Positions 24,716-35,295 of a DNA stretch of 64,000 nucleotides are shown piece by piece. Under the pieces are notes generated by a model that worked only from the letters and a program-made list of their open reading frames with translations, was not told the origin of the DNA and made no database searches. The translations under genes and the position numbers were made by a program. Source of the stretch: Aeromicrobium fastidiosum. GTDB lineage: Bacteria > Actinomycetota > Actinomycetes > Propionibacteriales > Nocardioidaceae. The stretch is taken from NCBI RefSeq assembly GCF_017876595.1, contig NZ_JAGIOG010000001.1:1550001-1614000 (forward strand), written 5' to 3'. The number at the start of each line of letters is the position of its first letter. Position 1 is the stretch's first letter.

Positions 24716-25675
24716 GTGCTGAGCGTGCGCGTCGTGGCGTCGTCGGCCCTCTGCGACGAGGTCGTCGACCGGCTGCGGGACGATCCGGCGGTCGTCGACA
24801 TCGTGCTCGTGCGGGGCGCGGCGGTCGCCGACGGAGGCGATCTGCTGATGTTCGACGTCGCGCGCGAGGGTGCCGACGCGGTCATCCACCACCTGCACGA
24901 CCTGTCGGTCGACCGCACCGGCTCGATCTCGATCACCGAGCCCCTGGTCGTGATGTCGCGCGCAGCCACCGAGGCCGAGGCGCAGGCACCGGGGCATCCC
25001 GACGACGGCGTGGTGTGGGCGCAGGTCGAGAGCCGGGCCCGTCGGTCGGCCAGGGGCTCGTGGTCGTTTTTCGTGTTCCTGACGATCGCCTGCCTGATCG
25101 CCGGGGTCGGTCGCTACCTCGACCAGCCCATCCTGATCATCGGCGCGATGGTCGTCGGTCCGGAGTTCGCTCCGATCGCGGCGATCTGCCTCGCGGTCGC
25201 GCGACGTCGCCCGGGGCTGGTGGGCCCGGCAGCCGCGACGTTGACGCTCGGGTTCTCGGTCGCCTTCGCGATCTCCGTCGCGGTCTGGTGGGTCGCCGCG
25301 CAGCTCGGCGTCGTCGACACGGTCGAGGCGACGACCGGCGACCTCACCGAGTTCATCGTCAAGCCGGACGCGTGGTCGTTCGTGGTCGCCCTCCTGGCGG
25401 GCTGCGTCGGCGTGCTGTCGTTGACGGCGTCGCAGTCGTCGGCGCTGGTCGGCGTCTTCATCTCGATCACGACCGTCCCGGCGGTCGCGACGGCGGGGCT
25501 GACGGTCGCGGTGGGTGCCTGGGGCGAGGCGGGCGCGTCGGTCCTGCAGCTGGCCGTCAACCTGGCAGGCCTCGTCGTCGCGGGCACCGTCACTCTCGCG
25601 GTGCAGTCGGCCGTGTGGACGCGGCTGGCCGAGCGTCGGCGGCGCCTCGGTGCGATCGTCGACGGTCCCCGGTAG
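24716..25675 (+). CDS. DUF389 family membrane protein
   Basis: The 319-residue protein has a soluble N-terminal region (about 1-115, LSVRVVASSALCDEVVDRLR, resembling an ACT/ferredoxin-like fold) and then six membrane helices. The DUF389 signature IIGAMVVGPEFAPIAAICLA lies in the second helix. The function is unknown; some members are called TIGR00341 or TIGR00271 proteins. GTG 24716 lies 9 bases behind the DUF3151 stop, so the two are probably co-transcribed. Confidence 0.85.
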   Translation: MLSVRVVASSALCDEVVDRLRDDPAVVDIVLVRGAAVADGGDLLMFDVAREGADAVIHHLHDLSVDRTGSISITEPLVVMSRAATEAEAQAPGHPDDGVVWAQVESRARRSARGSWSFFVFLTIACLIAGVGRYLDQPILIIGAMVVGPEFAPIAAICLAVARRRPGLVGPAAATLTLGFSVAFAISVAVWWVAAQLGVVDTVEATTGDLTEFIVKPDAWSFVVALLAGCVGVLSLTASQSSALVGVFISITTVPAVATAGLTVAVGAWGEAGASVLQLAVNLAGLVVAGTVTLAVQSAVWTRLAERRRRLGAIVDGPR

Positions 25676-25688
25676 CGGTCGAGACGGG

Positions 25689-26579
25689 CTACGGCACGTA
25701 CATCGTCATGGCCGCCGGCTCGATGCGCCACGAGTAGCGGGGGGACGCCTCGGTGAGCTCGCCGTCGCTGGTGCAGCGCAGGGCGTCGCCGCGCACGTCG
25801 ATCTCGGTGCCGCGCAGGTAGACCACGTCGTCGCGCCGGTGGTGCTCGCCGCGGCGGACGCTGAAGGCGTAGGCGATGCGCCGGCGCGGCGACTCGGTGT
25901 ACGACACCGACACGTCGATCAGCCCGTCGGACGGATCGGCGCGCGGCAGCAACGGAGCGCCGCCCCCGACGTACCGCCCGTTGCCGATCGCCACCTGGAT
26001 CACGGGCTCCTTGCGGGTCAGGGTCTTGCCGTCGACCGTGATGCGCAGCCGCGCACCCGGTGTGGTGAGTCCCTTGAGGCCGGTCAGCGCCGCGCCGACG
26101 GCGTAGCCGACAGGGCCGAGCGCCTTCTTCCACGGGCGGGCGGCCGCGGCGGCCTCGGCGCCGATGCCGATGTGCGCGGCGTTGACGACGACGGTGTCGC
26201 GTCCGTCGACCACCACGTCGATCGCCCGGGTGCGTCCGGCCACGACGATGCGGGCGGCCTCGACGTGTCCGTCGGGCAGCCCGAGGGTCGCCGCGAAGTC
26301 GTTGCCGGTGCCGAGCGGCACGAGCCCGACGACGACCTCACCCAGCCGACCGGCGTCGCGCATGGCCTGGACGACGGCGTGCAGGCTGCCGTCGCCACCG
26401 AGCACCACGACACCGTCGACGTCCGGGTGCTGCGCGAGCGCCTCGGCGAGGTCGTCGGGGCTGGACGTGCGGACGAGCTCGACGTCGGCTCCCTCACCCA
26501 GGGCGGCGACGACCTCGTCGACGGCAGCGTCGTCCGAGGTGCCGGCGTCGGCATTGGCGATGGCGATCAGTGACGTCAC
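25689..26579 (-). CDS. Diacylglycerol kinase family lipid kinase
   Basis: The 296-residue protein has the catalytic-domain motifs VVVLGGDGSLHAVVQAM (nucleotide-binding GGDGS) and VPLGTGNDFAATLGLP, and a C-terminal beta-rich domain with DGLIDVSVSYTE. It phosphorylates diacylglycerol, sphingoid bases or a polyprenoid; YegS-like proteins differ in substrate, so none is assigned. GTG 26579 has TAGGGT 6 nt upstream. It converges with the DUF389 gene. Confidence 0.85.
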   Translation of the reverse strand: MTSLIAIANADAGTSDDAAVDEVVAALGEGADVELVRTSSPDDLAEALAQHPDVDGVVVLGGDGSLHAVVQAMRDAGRLGEVVVGLVPLGTGNDFAATLGLPDGHVEAARIVVAGRTRAIDVVVDGRDTVVVNAAHIGIGAEAAAAARPWKKALGPVGYAVGAALTGLKGLTTPGARLRITVDGKTLTRKEPVIQVAIGNGRYVGGGAPLLPRADPSDGLIDVSVSYTESPRRRIAYAFSVRRGEHHRRDDVVYLRGTEIDVRGDALRCTSDGELTEASPRYSWRIEPAAMTMYVP

Positions 26580-26585
26580 TCCCGC

Positions 26586-26591
26586 ACCCTA
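26586..26591 (-). promoter_or_regulatory. -10 hexamer for the lipid kinase
   Basis: TAGGGT on the minus strand, 6 nt before GTG 26579. It lies at the 3' end of the upstream EamA gene. Confidence 0.5.
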
Positions 26592-27545
26592 CGGGGCGGT
26601 GCCCGGTGGCGCAGCCGCGTCGACCCGCGGCTCTCCGAGCTTGACCCCGACGACGCCGAGCAGGATCAGCGCGCCGCCCAGCAGCTGCACGGGCCGGGGT
26701 GTCTCCGACAGCAGCAGCCAGGCGAAGACGACCCCGAACACGGCCTCGCTCAGACCCACGAACGATCCGAGCCGCGATCCGAGCCGGCGGCTGCCCGCGA
26801 TGCTCAGGACGTAGGCGAGCCCTGCGGTTACGACACCCAGCAGGAGCAGCGGCAGCCACCAGGCGACGGTCGTGCCGGCCAGCGCGACGTCGCTCGTCGA
26901 CGCGTCCATCGGGATGACGCCCACGATGCCCGCGGCGAGCAGCGCCAGGCCACCGAACGTCATGCCGCCGGCCGCGAGCGCGATGCCCGGCAGGCCGTTG
27001 CCCTCGTCGGCCGACAGGATCCAGTAGACCGCTGCGCAGGCCATGGCACCGAACGCCCACAGCAGGCCGACAGCGTCGGCAGTGGCCCCCGACGTCAGGT
27101 CGAGCACCAGCACGAGCCCCCCGATCGCGAGCGTCGCTCCGATCGCGGTGATCCGCGACGGACGCTGTCCGTGCCGCCACCACATCCAGCCGAGCACCGC
27201 GACGGGGCACGTGAACTCGATCAGCAGCGCGACGCCGACCTGCATGTGGTCGACCGCGTTGAAGTAGGCCAGCTGGCAGCCGGCGACCGCGATGAGTCCG
27301 TACGCGGCGACGAGCCCGAGGTTGCCGCGGGCTCGCACGAGGTGCCACCGGCCACGCATCGTGACGGCCGCGGGCACGGCGAGCACGACGGCGGCGATCA
27401 GCACCCTGACCGTGACGGCGGCACCTGCGGTCCACCCCGCGTCGATGAGCCCCTTGGCCAGCGGGCCCGACATCGCGAAGGACGCCGCGCCGGCTGTCGC
27501 CAGCGCGATCCCGGACGTCGTGCGGGACGTTCCGGAGCGCGACAT
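26589..27545 (-). CDS. EamA/RhtA-type exporter (DMT superfamily)
   Basis: The 318-residue protein has ten predicted helices in two EamA repeats: SFAMSGPLAKGLIDAGWTA, VAGCQLAYFNAVDHMQVGVA, GLAYVLSIAGSRRLGSRLGS and LSEAVFGVVFAWLLLSETP. RhtA-like members export amino acids or other small metabolites; the substrate is unknown. Starts at 27545, 27566 and 27578 are possible. I prefer 27545 because a 32-bp palindrome covers the other two. It is divergent from the CGNR regulator, which probably controls it. Confidence 0.82.
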   Translation of the reverse strand: MSRSGTSRTTSGIALATAGAASFAMSGPLAKGLIDAGWTAGAAVTVRVLIAAVVLAVPAAVTMRGRWHLVRARGNLGLVAAYGLIAVAGCQLAYFNAVDHMQVGVALLIEFTCPVAVLGWMWWRHGQRPSRITAIGATLAIGGLVLVLDLTSGATADAVGLLWAFGAMACAAVYWILSADEGNGLPGIALAAGGMTFGGLALLAAGIVGVIPMDASTSDVALAGTTVAWWLPLLLLGVVTAGLAYVLSIAGSRRLGSRLGSFVGLSEAVFGVVFAWLLLSETPRPVQLLGGALILLGVVGVKLGEPRVDAAAPPGTAP

Positions 27546-27573
27546 GTCATGAGTCAATGTGGCCATGACATGT
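27542..27573. promoter_or_regulatory. Candidate operator between the exporter and CGNR regulator genes
   Basis: ACATGTCATG (27542-27551) and CATGACATGT (27564-27573) form a perfect 10-bp inverted repeat with a 12-nt spacer. TAAGGT at 27593-27598 is 6 nt before the CGNR ATG at 27605. The right arm overlaps the position expected for its -35 box (about 27570-27575). The region is noticeably A+T richer than its surroundings. Confidence 0.65.
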
Positions 27574-27604
27574 GACATTAAAGCGGCCGCGGTAAGGTGT
27601 CAAC

Positions 27605-28138
27605 ATGGTCTTTGCTCATGACACCGAGCTGGCGCTGGTCGCCGCGGTCGCCCTGGTCAACTCCGCCCAGCAGCCCGACACCCTCGAGACGACCGGTCAG
27701 CTCGAGGCGTTCTACGACGAGCAGGGATACACCGGACGCCTCACGGGCGACCAGACCGAGCTCGACGAGCTGCGCGAGCTCCGCCCCGGACTGCGCCGGC
27801 TGCTCACCAGCAGCCGCGACGACGCCGTCGCGACCGTCAACACGATGCTGCGCGAGGCGGGAGCGCTGCCCCAGCTCGTGCGCCACGGCGACATGGACTG
27901 GCACCTGCACGCCGTCGAGGGCGACCGGCCGTTCGCGACCCGCATCGTCGTCGAGACCGCGATGGCCATGATCGACGTCATCCGCGCCGACGAGATGTCG
28001 CGACTCGGGGTCTGCGCCGACGACGACTGCGGTGGACTCGTGCTCGACCTGTCGCGCAACCGCTCGCGCCGCTTCTGCAGCACGGCGTGCGGCAATCGCG
28101 CCGCCGTCGCCGCCTACCGTGCCCGCCAAGGCTCGTAG
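27605..28138 (+). CDS. CGNR zinc finger transcriptional regulator
   Basis: The 177-residue protein has an N-terminal ABATE-type stress-sensor-like region (LALVAAVALVNSAQQPDTLE ... LRRLLTS) and a C-terminal CGNR zinc finger. Cys137, Cys142, Cys158 and Cys162 lie in LGVCADDDCGG and RRFCSTACGNR. The motif CGNR names the family, whose members are presumed DNA-binding regulators. It is divergent from the EamA exporter with a palindrome between, a layout fitting a regulator and its target. It is probably leaderless. Confidence 0.88.
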   Translation: MVFAHDTELALVAAVALVNSAQQPDTLETTGQLEAFYDEQGYTGRLTGDQTELDELRELRPGLRRLLTSSRDDAVATVNTMLREAGALPQLVRHGDMDWHLHAVEGDRPFATRIVVETAMAMIDVIRADEMSRLGVCADDDCGGLVLDLSRNRSRRFCSTACGNRAAVAAYRARQGS

Positions 28139-28164
28139 ACGGGACGCATCGCCCCGATCTCCGA

Positions 28165-29513
<1,349 letters not shown>

Positions 29514-29655
29514 GCGCTGCTCCGAACCCCCCCTGTCGGTCCCGCGAAGTGGGACGGATGGGGCGTGTGGGGTTTGGCACTCTTGGACTGATGTGTTGAA
29601 CTGGGGTCAGGCTGTCTCGCGTCAGTGTCGAGGCGGCATGCCGATCCGCGGCAAT

Positions 29656-29699
29656 CCCCGGGGGGTCCGGGGGGACTGATTGCAAGGGATGCACACGAC
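29656..29699 (+). promoter_or_regulatory. mRNA leader element shared with 31036-31086
   Basis: CCCCGGGGGG (29656-29665), a G-rich stretch, and then GCAAGGGATGCACAC (29682-29696) precede the ATG. The second secreted-protein gene has CCCCGGGGGG (31036-31045) and GCGAGGAATCCACAC (31072-31086) in the same order. The AGGGA or AGGAA run is the likely ribosome binding site. Confidence 0.6.
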
Positions 29700-30869
29700 A
29701 TGACTCAACTCATCACGCGACGCCGGGCAGGTGCTGGTGTCGCCACCGGCGCGCTCATCGCCTCCGCGCTCCTGTTCGCTCCGTCGGCCCAGGCCGCCAC
29801 GACCACCGACGTCCGCGAGACGCAGATCGCCGCGACCGGCGAGCCGTTCTCGGCGGGCTACCACCACGAGGGTGCCGGCACCTACAAGGTCGTCAACGAC
29901 GGTCTCGAGCTGACCGGCGAGTCGGCCTTCGTGCGCGGCTACACCAACAACACGTCGGATGGCCTCGGCACCACCAACGGCAACGCCGATCTCGACAAGC
30001 TCGGTGCCACCAGCGTCGTCTCGACGGGTACCCCGGTCGTCAAGGTGGCCGTGTACAGCGACAACATCACCGGCGAGAGCGACAACAAGCTCACGACGCT
30101 GACGCAGGCCGCCGAAGGCACCTGGACGACCAGCGCCAAGATCGGCACCGACAGCAACGCCATCGACGCCGGTGCCACCAAGCCGACCGCCGACATCGTG
30201 ACGGCCCTCAAGCCCAACTACCGGGTCAAGGGCTTCGGCGTGTTCAACACGACCGGCACCGCGACGGTCAAGTCGCTCACGTTCGACGACGTCACGTACC
30301 AGTTCAAGAACAACGCGCCGACCGTCGCCGACCGTTCCGTCTCGACCAAGATCAACACCCCGGTCGCGATCTCGCTCGCAGCCACGGACGTCGATGGCAA
30401 CGAGCTGTCCTACGCGATCGACTCCGTCGTCGGCGGTGCCGTCACCGGCAGTGGTGCTGCGCAGACCTTCATCCCTGCCAAGAACTTCAAGGGCAGCGCC
30501 TCGGTCAAGTACACCGTCACCGACGGTCGCGGCGGTTCGGCCTCGGCCACCGTCACGGTCAAGGTCGACAAGTCCAAGGGTCGCGTCGAGATCTACCGCA
30601 TCCACCCGACGCGTCCCTCGGTGCGCAGCACGGTCTACATCTACGCGTCGATCCAGGTCGACGGCCAGAAGGCCAAGCCCGGCACGACGATCTACGCCTA
30701 CGCCAAGGGCAAGAAGGTCGTCACGGCCAAGGTCAACAGCACCGGCAAGGTCAAGCTGAAGCTGCCCAACAAGCTGCCCAAGGGCAACGCGACCCTCAAG
30801 GTCACGCAGGTCGGTTCGGCCACGCTCAACGGCGACAGTGACTCGATCAAGGTCAAGGTCCGCGGCTAG
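29700..30869 (+). CDS. Secreted Ig/cadherin-like domain protein (paralogue 1)
   Basis: The 389-residue protein has a Sec signal peptide (GALIASALLFAPSAQA, cleavage near residue 32). A beta-rich domain of unknown type spans about 33-200. A cadherin/Ig-like domain follows at about 202-288 (PVAISLAATDVDGNELSYAI ... KYTVTDGRGGSASATV). The C-terminal region, about 292-389, is Lys-rich and Ig-like (YAYAKGKKVVTAKVNSTGK). The C-terminal part and leader resemble the next gene, which lacks the cadherin-like domain. No LPxTG or membrane anchor is visible, so it is probably released or wall-associated by charge. Confidence 0.75.
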   Translation: MTQLITRRRAGAGVATGALIASALLFAPSAQAATTTDVRETQIAATGEPFSAGYHHEGAGTYKVVNDGLELTGESAFVRGYTNNTSDGLGTTNGNADLDKLGATSVVSTGTPVVKVAVYSDNITGESDNKLTTLTQAAEGTWTTSAKIGTDSNAIDAGATKPTADIVTALKPNYRVKGFGVFNTTGTATVKSLTFDDVTYQFKNNAPTVADRSVSTKINTPVAISLAATDVDGNELSYAIDSVVGGAVTGSGAAQTFIPAKNFKGSASVKYTVTDGRGGSASATVTVKVDKSKGRVEIYRIHPTRPSVRSTVYIYASIQVDGQKAKPGTTIYAYAKGKKVVTAKVNSTGKVKLKLPNKLPKGNATLKVTQVGSATLNGDSDSIKVKVRG

Positions 30870-30896
30870 CACCTGGCACCACCCCGCACGAACGAT

Positions 30897-30929
30897 CGAA
30901 GGCCCCGTCCGCCCCGGACGGGGCCTTCG
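30897..30929 (+). terminator. Hairpin terminator
   Basis: CGAAGGCCCCGTCCG (30897-30911) pairs perfectly with 30915-30929 around a CCC loop, 28 bases past the stop of the first secreted-protein gene. Confidence 0.8.
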
Positions 30930-31035
30930 GCGTGCTCGACCCGAACGAAGATTGCCTGGCATGTCCCCTCATTCGACAGGCTTGCGCCCCAAAGTTGTCA
31001 CACTGTCTTGAATTCATGGTTCAGTGGAGGATCAA

Positions 31036-31086
31036 CCCCGGGGGGAGCTCGGGGAGTCCGTCAGCTCAACTGCGAGGAATCCACAC
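31036..31086 (+). promoter_or_regulatory. mRNA leader element shared with 29656-29699
   Basis: CCCCGGGGGG, then GGGGAGTCC and GCGAGGAATCCACAC directly before the ATG. The order and spacing resemble the leader of the paralogue. No known riboswitch class was recognised. Confidence 0.55.
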
Positions 31087-32052
31087 ATGACCCAGACAGC
31101 CACGCGCTCGCGCGTCGGAGCAACCATCGGCATGGGCGCGCTCGTCGCGTCCGCCCTCATGTTCGCGCCTGCCGCGAGCGCTGCGACCGTCGTCAACGTC
31201 GTCAACGCCGACGTCCTGCCGACAGAGACCACCGCCAACTACACGAGCTGGCACCAGGGTCAGCCCGACGCGCCGACTCGCGCCAAGGTCACGGCCAACG
31301 GCCTCGAGCTCTCGGGTGGCAAGTCGCAGGTCATCAAGGGCTACGCCGACAACAACGAGACGATCACCCCCGGCAAGCCGAACTTCAACATCGAGCAGGA
31401 GATCGCCGGTTCGCGGTTCACCGCAACGGCCGGTCAGGCAACTCTCCAGATCCCCCTGCGCAGCAGCAACGTCGACGCAACCGGCAACTTCACGACGATC
31501 TACAGCCTTGCTGACCAGGGCAGCCGGGTGAAGACGTCCGATCTCTTCATCTCGACGAGGACGATCGATGACGGCACCGGTGCCGCCATCGTCGCCAACC
31601 AGAGGTACCCGCTGACCACCATCCTCGCCGAGCTCGGTGACTACAAGGTCATCGGCTTCGGCGTCCAGGCCGAGGTCAACGCCACGATCACCGACATCAC
31701 GTGGCAGGGCACGACCTACAAGTTCAAGGACCCGATCGACAAGGCCGCCTCGAAGGTCGACATCTACCGCGTCCACCCCAAGTCGGGCAAGATCACGACC
31801 AAGAACACCGTGAGCTTCTACGCGACGGTCTCGATCGGTGGCCAGAAGGCCCCGGCCGGCACCCCGGTCGTCGGCTACGCCAAGGGCAAGAAGGTCGCCA
31901 ACGGCAAGGTCAACAGCCTGGGCAAGGTCAAGCTCGTCATCAAGGGCAAGCTGCCCAAGGGTTCGGCGACGCTGAAGGCCGAGTACGCCGGTTCGCCGAC
32001 GATCGCCGCGTCGACCGACTCGGTCAAGGTCAAGGTCATCAAGAAGAAGTAG
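31087..32052 (+). CDS. Secreted Ig-like domain protein (paralogue 2)
   Basis: The 321-residue product has a signal peptide ([16 protein letters not shown]), a beta-rich domain at about 34-215 and a C-terminal Lys-rich Ig-like region from about 222. That region contains [19 protein letters not shown] and [19 protein letters not shown] and ends VKVIKKK. Compared with the upstream gene, the cadherin-like domain is absent at exactly the junction [13 protein letters not shown]. The function is unknown; surface adhesion or matrix binding would fit Ig-like folds but is inference. It has its own terminator. Confidence 0.72.
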   Translation: MTQTATRSRVGATIGMGALVASALMFAPAASAATVVNVVNADVLPTETTANYTSWHQGQPDAPTRAKVTANGLELSGGKSQVIKGYADNNETITPGKPNFNIEQEIAGSRFTATAGQATLQIPLRSSNVDATGNFTTIYSLADQGSRVKTSDLFISTRTIDDGTGAAIVANQRYPLTTILAELGDYKVIGFGVQAEVNATITDITWQGTTYKFKDPIDKAASKVDIYRVHPKSGKITTKNTVSFYATVSIGGQKAPAGTPVVGYAKGKKVANGKVNSLGKVKLVIKGKLPKGSATLKAEYAGSPTIAASTDSVKVKVIKKK

Positions 32053-32089
32053 CACCGCACCGGCACAGCCGCTGTGCCTGAACGCGCCG

Positions 32090-32122
32090 CGAGGGCCCCA
32101 TCCACGACGGATGGGGCCCTCG
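32090..32122 (+). terminator. Hairpin terminator
   Basis: CGAGGGCCCCATCC (32090-32103) pairs with GGATGGGGCCCTCG (32109-32122) around a 5-nt loop, after the second secreted-protein gene. Confidence 0.8.
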
Positions 32123-32150
32123 TCGCGTCCGGGGCCCCGAGGCGGACGAC

Positions 32151-32156
32151 TAGAGT
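32151..32156 (+). promoter_or_regulatory. -10 hexamer for purD
   Basis: TAGAGT lies 8 nt before GTG 32165. Confidence 0.5.
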
Positions 32157-32164
32157 GGCCTCCC

Positions 32165-33436
32165 GTGAAGACCCTCGTCATCGGCACCGGCGGCCGCGAG
32201 CACGCCCTGGCCCTCGCCCTGTCCCGCGATCCGCAGGTCACCGAGGTGCACGCCGCCCCGGGCAACCCCGGCATCGCCGACGTGGCCTCGCTGCACCCCG
32301 TCGACCCGCTCGACGGTGACGCCGTCGCGGCCCTCGCGACGTCGCTGGGTGTCGACCTGGTCGTCGTCGGGCCGGAGGCGCCGCTCGTCGCGGGCGTCGC
32401 CGATGCTGTCCGGGCGGCCGGCATCGCGTGCTTCGGCCCGTCGAAGGAGGCCGCGCAGATCGAGGGTTCCAAGGCCTTCGCCAAGCAGGTCATGGCCGCG
32501 GCCGAGGTGCCGACGGCGCTGGCGCACGTGTGCGAGACCCCCGAGCAGGTCGTGGACGCGCTCGACGCCTTCGGCCCCCCGTACGTCGTCAAGGACGACG
32601 CCCTCGCCGCCGGCAAGGGAGTGGTCGTGACGGACGACCGCCAGGCCGCGATCGACCACGCAGCGGCGTGCGACCGGGTCGTCATCGAGGAGTTCCTCGA
32701 CGGCCCCGAGGTCTCGCTGTTCGCGATCACCGACGGAGAGACGGTGCTGCCGCTGCAGCCCGCGCAGGACTTCAAGCGCGCCCGTGACGGCGACGAGGGC
32801 CCCAATACCGGCGGCATGGGCGCCTACACGCCGCTGCCGTGGGCACCGGACGACCTCGTGGCCGAGGTGAGCCGCCGTGTCCTGGTGCCGACGGTGCAGG
32901 AGATGGCACGCCGCGGGACGCCCTTCCAGGGTCTGCTCTACGCCGGCCTCGCACTGACCAGCCGCGGCGTGCGGGTCATCGAGTTCAACGCGCGCTTCGG
33001 CGATCCCGAGACCCAGTCGATCCTCGCGATGCTCAAGACCCCGCTGTCGGCGCTGCTGCACGGTGCGGCGACCGGCACCCTCGGCGAGGTCGGGCTCCCG
33101 CAGTGGGAACGCGCCTCGTCGGTCACGGTCGTCGTCGCGTCCGAGGACTACCCCGAGTCGCCCGTCACCGGAGACGTCATCGAGGGCGTGTCCGAGGCCA
33201 ATGCCCTCGACGGGGTCGACGTCATCCATGCCGGCACCGCACTCGTCGACGGCCGGCTCGTCACCGCCGGAGGCCGCGTGCTGTCGGTCACCGCGATCGG
33301 CATCGACCTCACCGAGGCCCGCGAACGCGCCTACGCGGGCGTCGACCGCATCACGATCCGCGGTGCCCATCACCGCTCCGACATCGCCCTCACCGCGGCG
33401 CAGGACGCCCAGAACAACGACAGGACCGCACTGTGA
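32165..33436 (+). CDS. purD: Phosphoribosylamine-glycine ligase (GARS)
   Basis: This ATP-grasp enzyme joins glycine to phosphoribosylamine in step 2 of purine synthesis. The 423-residue protein has [18 protein letters not shown], the core [17 protein letters not shown], the metal-binding region [19 protein letters not shown], and [23 protein letters not shown] 32165 is favoured over 32111 by the -10 hexamer and by family length. Its stop overlaps the purB start (GTGA). Confidence 0.96.
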   Translation: MKTLVIGTGGREHALALALSRDPQVTEVHAAPGNPGIADVASLHPVDPLDGDAVAALATSLGVDLVVVGPEAPLVAGVADAVRAAGIACFGPSKEAAQIEGSKAFAKQVMAAAEVPTALAHVCETPEQVVDALDAFGPPYVVKDDALAAGKGVVVTDDRQAAIDHAAACDRVVIEEFLDGPEVSLFAITDGETVLPLQPAQDFKRARDGDEGPNTGGMGAYTPLPWAPDDLVAEVSRRVLVPTVQEMARRGTPFQGLLYAGLALTSRGVRVIEFNARFGDPETQSILAMLKTPLSALLHGAATGTLGEVGLPQWERASSVTVVVASEDYPESPVTGDVIEGVSEANALDGVDVIHAGTALVDGRLVTAGGRVLSVTAIGIDLTEARERAYAGVDRITIRGAHHRSDIALTAAQDAQNNDRTAL

Positions 33437-34854
33437 CCACCCCCAACGTCCTCGCCAGCCGCTACGCCTCCCCCGAGATCGCGCGCATCTGGTCGCCCGA
33501 GCACAAGATCGTCCTGGAGCGTCGCCTCTGGATCGCGGTCCTCCGGGCGCAGAAGGACCTCGGCGTCGAGACGCCCGACGGCGTCATCGAGGCCTACGAG
33601 TCAGTCGTCGACCACGTCGACCTCGTCTCGATCGCCGACCGCGAGAAGATCACCCGCCACGACGTCAAGGCCCGCATCGAGGAGTTCGCGGCGCTGGCCG
33701 GCACCGAGCACATCCACAAGGGCATGACGTCGCGCGACCTCACCGAGAACGTCGAGCAGCTGCAGATCAGGGCCTCCCTCGAGGTCATGCGCGACCGCGG
33801 TGTCGCGACCCTGGCCCGTCTGGGCCGGCTCGCCACGGAGCATGCCGAGCTCGTCATGGCCGGCCGCAGCCACAACGTCGCGGCGCAGGCCACGACGCTC
33901 GGCAAGCGGTTCGCGACGATCGCCGACGAGCTGCTGTACGCCCTCTCGCGCCTCGACGACCTCATCGCCCGCTACCCGCTGCGGGGCATCAAGGGTCCCG
34001 TCGGCACGGCGCAGGACCAGCTCGACCTGCTGGGCGGCGACGAGGAGAAGCTGATCGAGCTGGAGCAGCGCGTCGCGCGTCACCTCGGCTTCGACACGGT
34101 GCTGACCAGCGTCGGCCAGGTGTATCCCCGCTCGCTCGACTACGACGTCGTGACGGCCCTCGCGCAGCTGTCGGCGGCACCGTCCAACCTCGCCACGACG
34201 ATCCGGCTGATGGCCGGCAACGAGATCGTGACGGAGGGCTTCAAGCCCGGCCAGGTCGGCTCCAGCGCGATGCCGCACAAGATGAACACCCGCTCGTGCG
34301 AGCGCGTCAACGGTCTCGCGGTCATCCTGCGCGGCTACGTGTCGATGGTCGGCGAGCTGGCCGGAGACCAGTGGAACGAGGGCGACGTGTCGTGCTCGGT
34401 CGTCCGACGCGTCGCGCTGCCCGATGCCTTCTACGCCGCCGACGGCCTGTTCGAGACGTTCCTGACGGTCCTCGACGAGTTCGGCACGTTCCCGGCCGTC
34501 ATCCAGCGCGAGCTCGACCGCTACCTGCCGTTCCTGGCGACGACCAAGGTGCTGATGGCTGCGGTGCGTCAGGGCAAGGGGCGCGAGACGGCCTACGACG
34601 CGGTCAAGCAGCACGCCGTCGCCGTGGCGCTGGAGATGCGCGAGAAGGGTGCCGCCGAGAACGACCTCTTCGCGCGCCTCGCCGCCGACGAGCGCCTGGG
34701 TCTGACGCAGGACGACCTCGCGAGCCTTGTGGCGTCGCCGATCGAGTTCACGGGCGCGGCCGTCAGCCAGGTCCGCTCGGTCGTCGCCCGCATCGAGCAG
34801 CTCGTCGCCGAGCAGCCCGAGGCGGCGGCCTACACGCCGGGCTCGATCCTCTAG
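33433..34854 (+). CDS. purB: Adenylosuccinate lyase
   Basis: This enzyme cleaves SAICAR and adenylosuccinate, releasing fumarate, so it serves both the main purine route and the AMP branch. The 473-residue protein has [18 protein letters not shown], the His in [16 protein letters not shown], and the fumarase/aspartase-family signature [11 protein letters not shown] with the catalytic Ser loop. GTG 33433 overlaps purD. No other start fits as well. Confidence 0.96.
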   Translation: MTTPNVLASRYASPEIARIWSPEHKIVLERRLWIAVLRAQKDLGVETPDGVIEAYESVVDHVDLVSIADREKITRHDVKARIEEFAALAGTEHIHKGMTSRDLTENVEQLQIRASLEVMRDRGVATLARLGRLATEHAELVMAGRSHNVAAQATTLGKRFATIADELLYALSRLDDLIARYPLRGIKGPVGTAQDQLDLLGGDEEKLIELEQRVARHLGFDTVLTSVGQVYPRSLDYDVVTALAQLSAAPSNLATTIRLMAGNEIVTEGFKPGQVGSSAMPHKMNTRSCERVNGLAVILRGYVSMVGELAGDQWNEGDVSCSVVRRVALPDAFYAADGLFETFLTVLDEFGTFPAVIQRELDRYLPFLATTKVLMAAVRQGKGRETAYDAVKQHAVAVALEMREKGAAENDLFARLAADERLGLTQDDLASLVASPIEFTGAAVSQVRSVVARIEQLVAEQPEAAAYTPGSIL

Positions 34855-34884
34855 CGCCGCCCGGCGCGGACGTCGTGCCGGGCC

Positions 34885-34890
34885 TAGGCT
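34885..34890 (+). promoter_or_regulatory. -10 hexamer for the DUF3592-like gene
   Basis: TAGGCT lies 6 nt before GTG 34897. Confidence 0.55.
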
Positions 34891-34896
34891 CGGGAC

Positions 34897-35286
34897 GTGT
34901 CCGTGACCCTGCTCCCGTTCTCGATGGTGCTGGTCGGCGGATGGCTCGTGTGGTGGGGCCTGCGGCGGCGTCGATCGCTGGGCCAGGTCCCCACCGACTG
35001 GCGCCGGGTCGCCGGCACCGTGATCGACGTGGGTGACGGCGTCGCCGTCCCGCCGCGCATCGAGTACCGGACGCCCGACGGTCGCCGGCTCCGTGTGCCG
35101 GGCCCGCTGGCCACGCCGTTCGCGGTGGGCGACGAGGTGTCGGTGCTGATCGACCCGGCCGACAGCAAGCGGGCCCGGCTCGACCTGACCGAGCAGGAAG
35201 CCGTCCGGCTGGTCACGCTGCTGCTCGTGACGGGCACCGTCCTGGCCGTCGGCGGCGCGATCATGGGCGTCTTCCTGCTGCTCTAG
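34897..35286 (+). CDS. DUF3592-like membrane protein
   Basis: The 129-residue protein has a hydrophobic helix at about 3-21, a beta-rich extracytoplasmic or cytoplasmic domain (RVAGTVIDVGDGVAVPPRIEY, FAVGDEVSVLIDPADSKRARLD) and a C-terminal helix at about 105-129. This helix, DUF3592 domain, helix layout is common in actinobacteria and its role is unknown. The TAG stop forms the first half of the purC -10 hexamer. Confidence 0.72.
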   Translation: MSVTLLPFSMVLVGGWLVWWGLRRRRSLGQVPTDWRRVAGTVIDVGDGVAVPPRIEYRTPDGRRLRVPGPLATPFAVGDEVSVLIDPADSKRARLDLTEQEAVRLVTLLLVTGTVLAVGGAIMGVFLLL

Positions 35287-35289
35287 GCT
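35284..35289 (+). promoter_or_regulatory. -10 hexamer of purC overlapping an upstream stop codon
   Basis: TAGGCT: its TAG is the stop codon of the DUF3592-like gene, and GTG 35296 follows 6 nt later. Confidence 0.6.
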
Positions 35290-35295
35290 GAGCCC

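Noticed and set aside
29656..31086. c-di-AMP (ydaO) riboswitch upstream of the secreted proteins
   Set aside because: The G-rich leaders are suggestive, but I cannot match the conserved core of that or any other known riboswitch.
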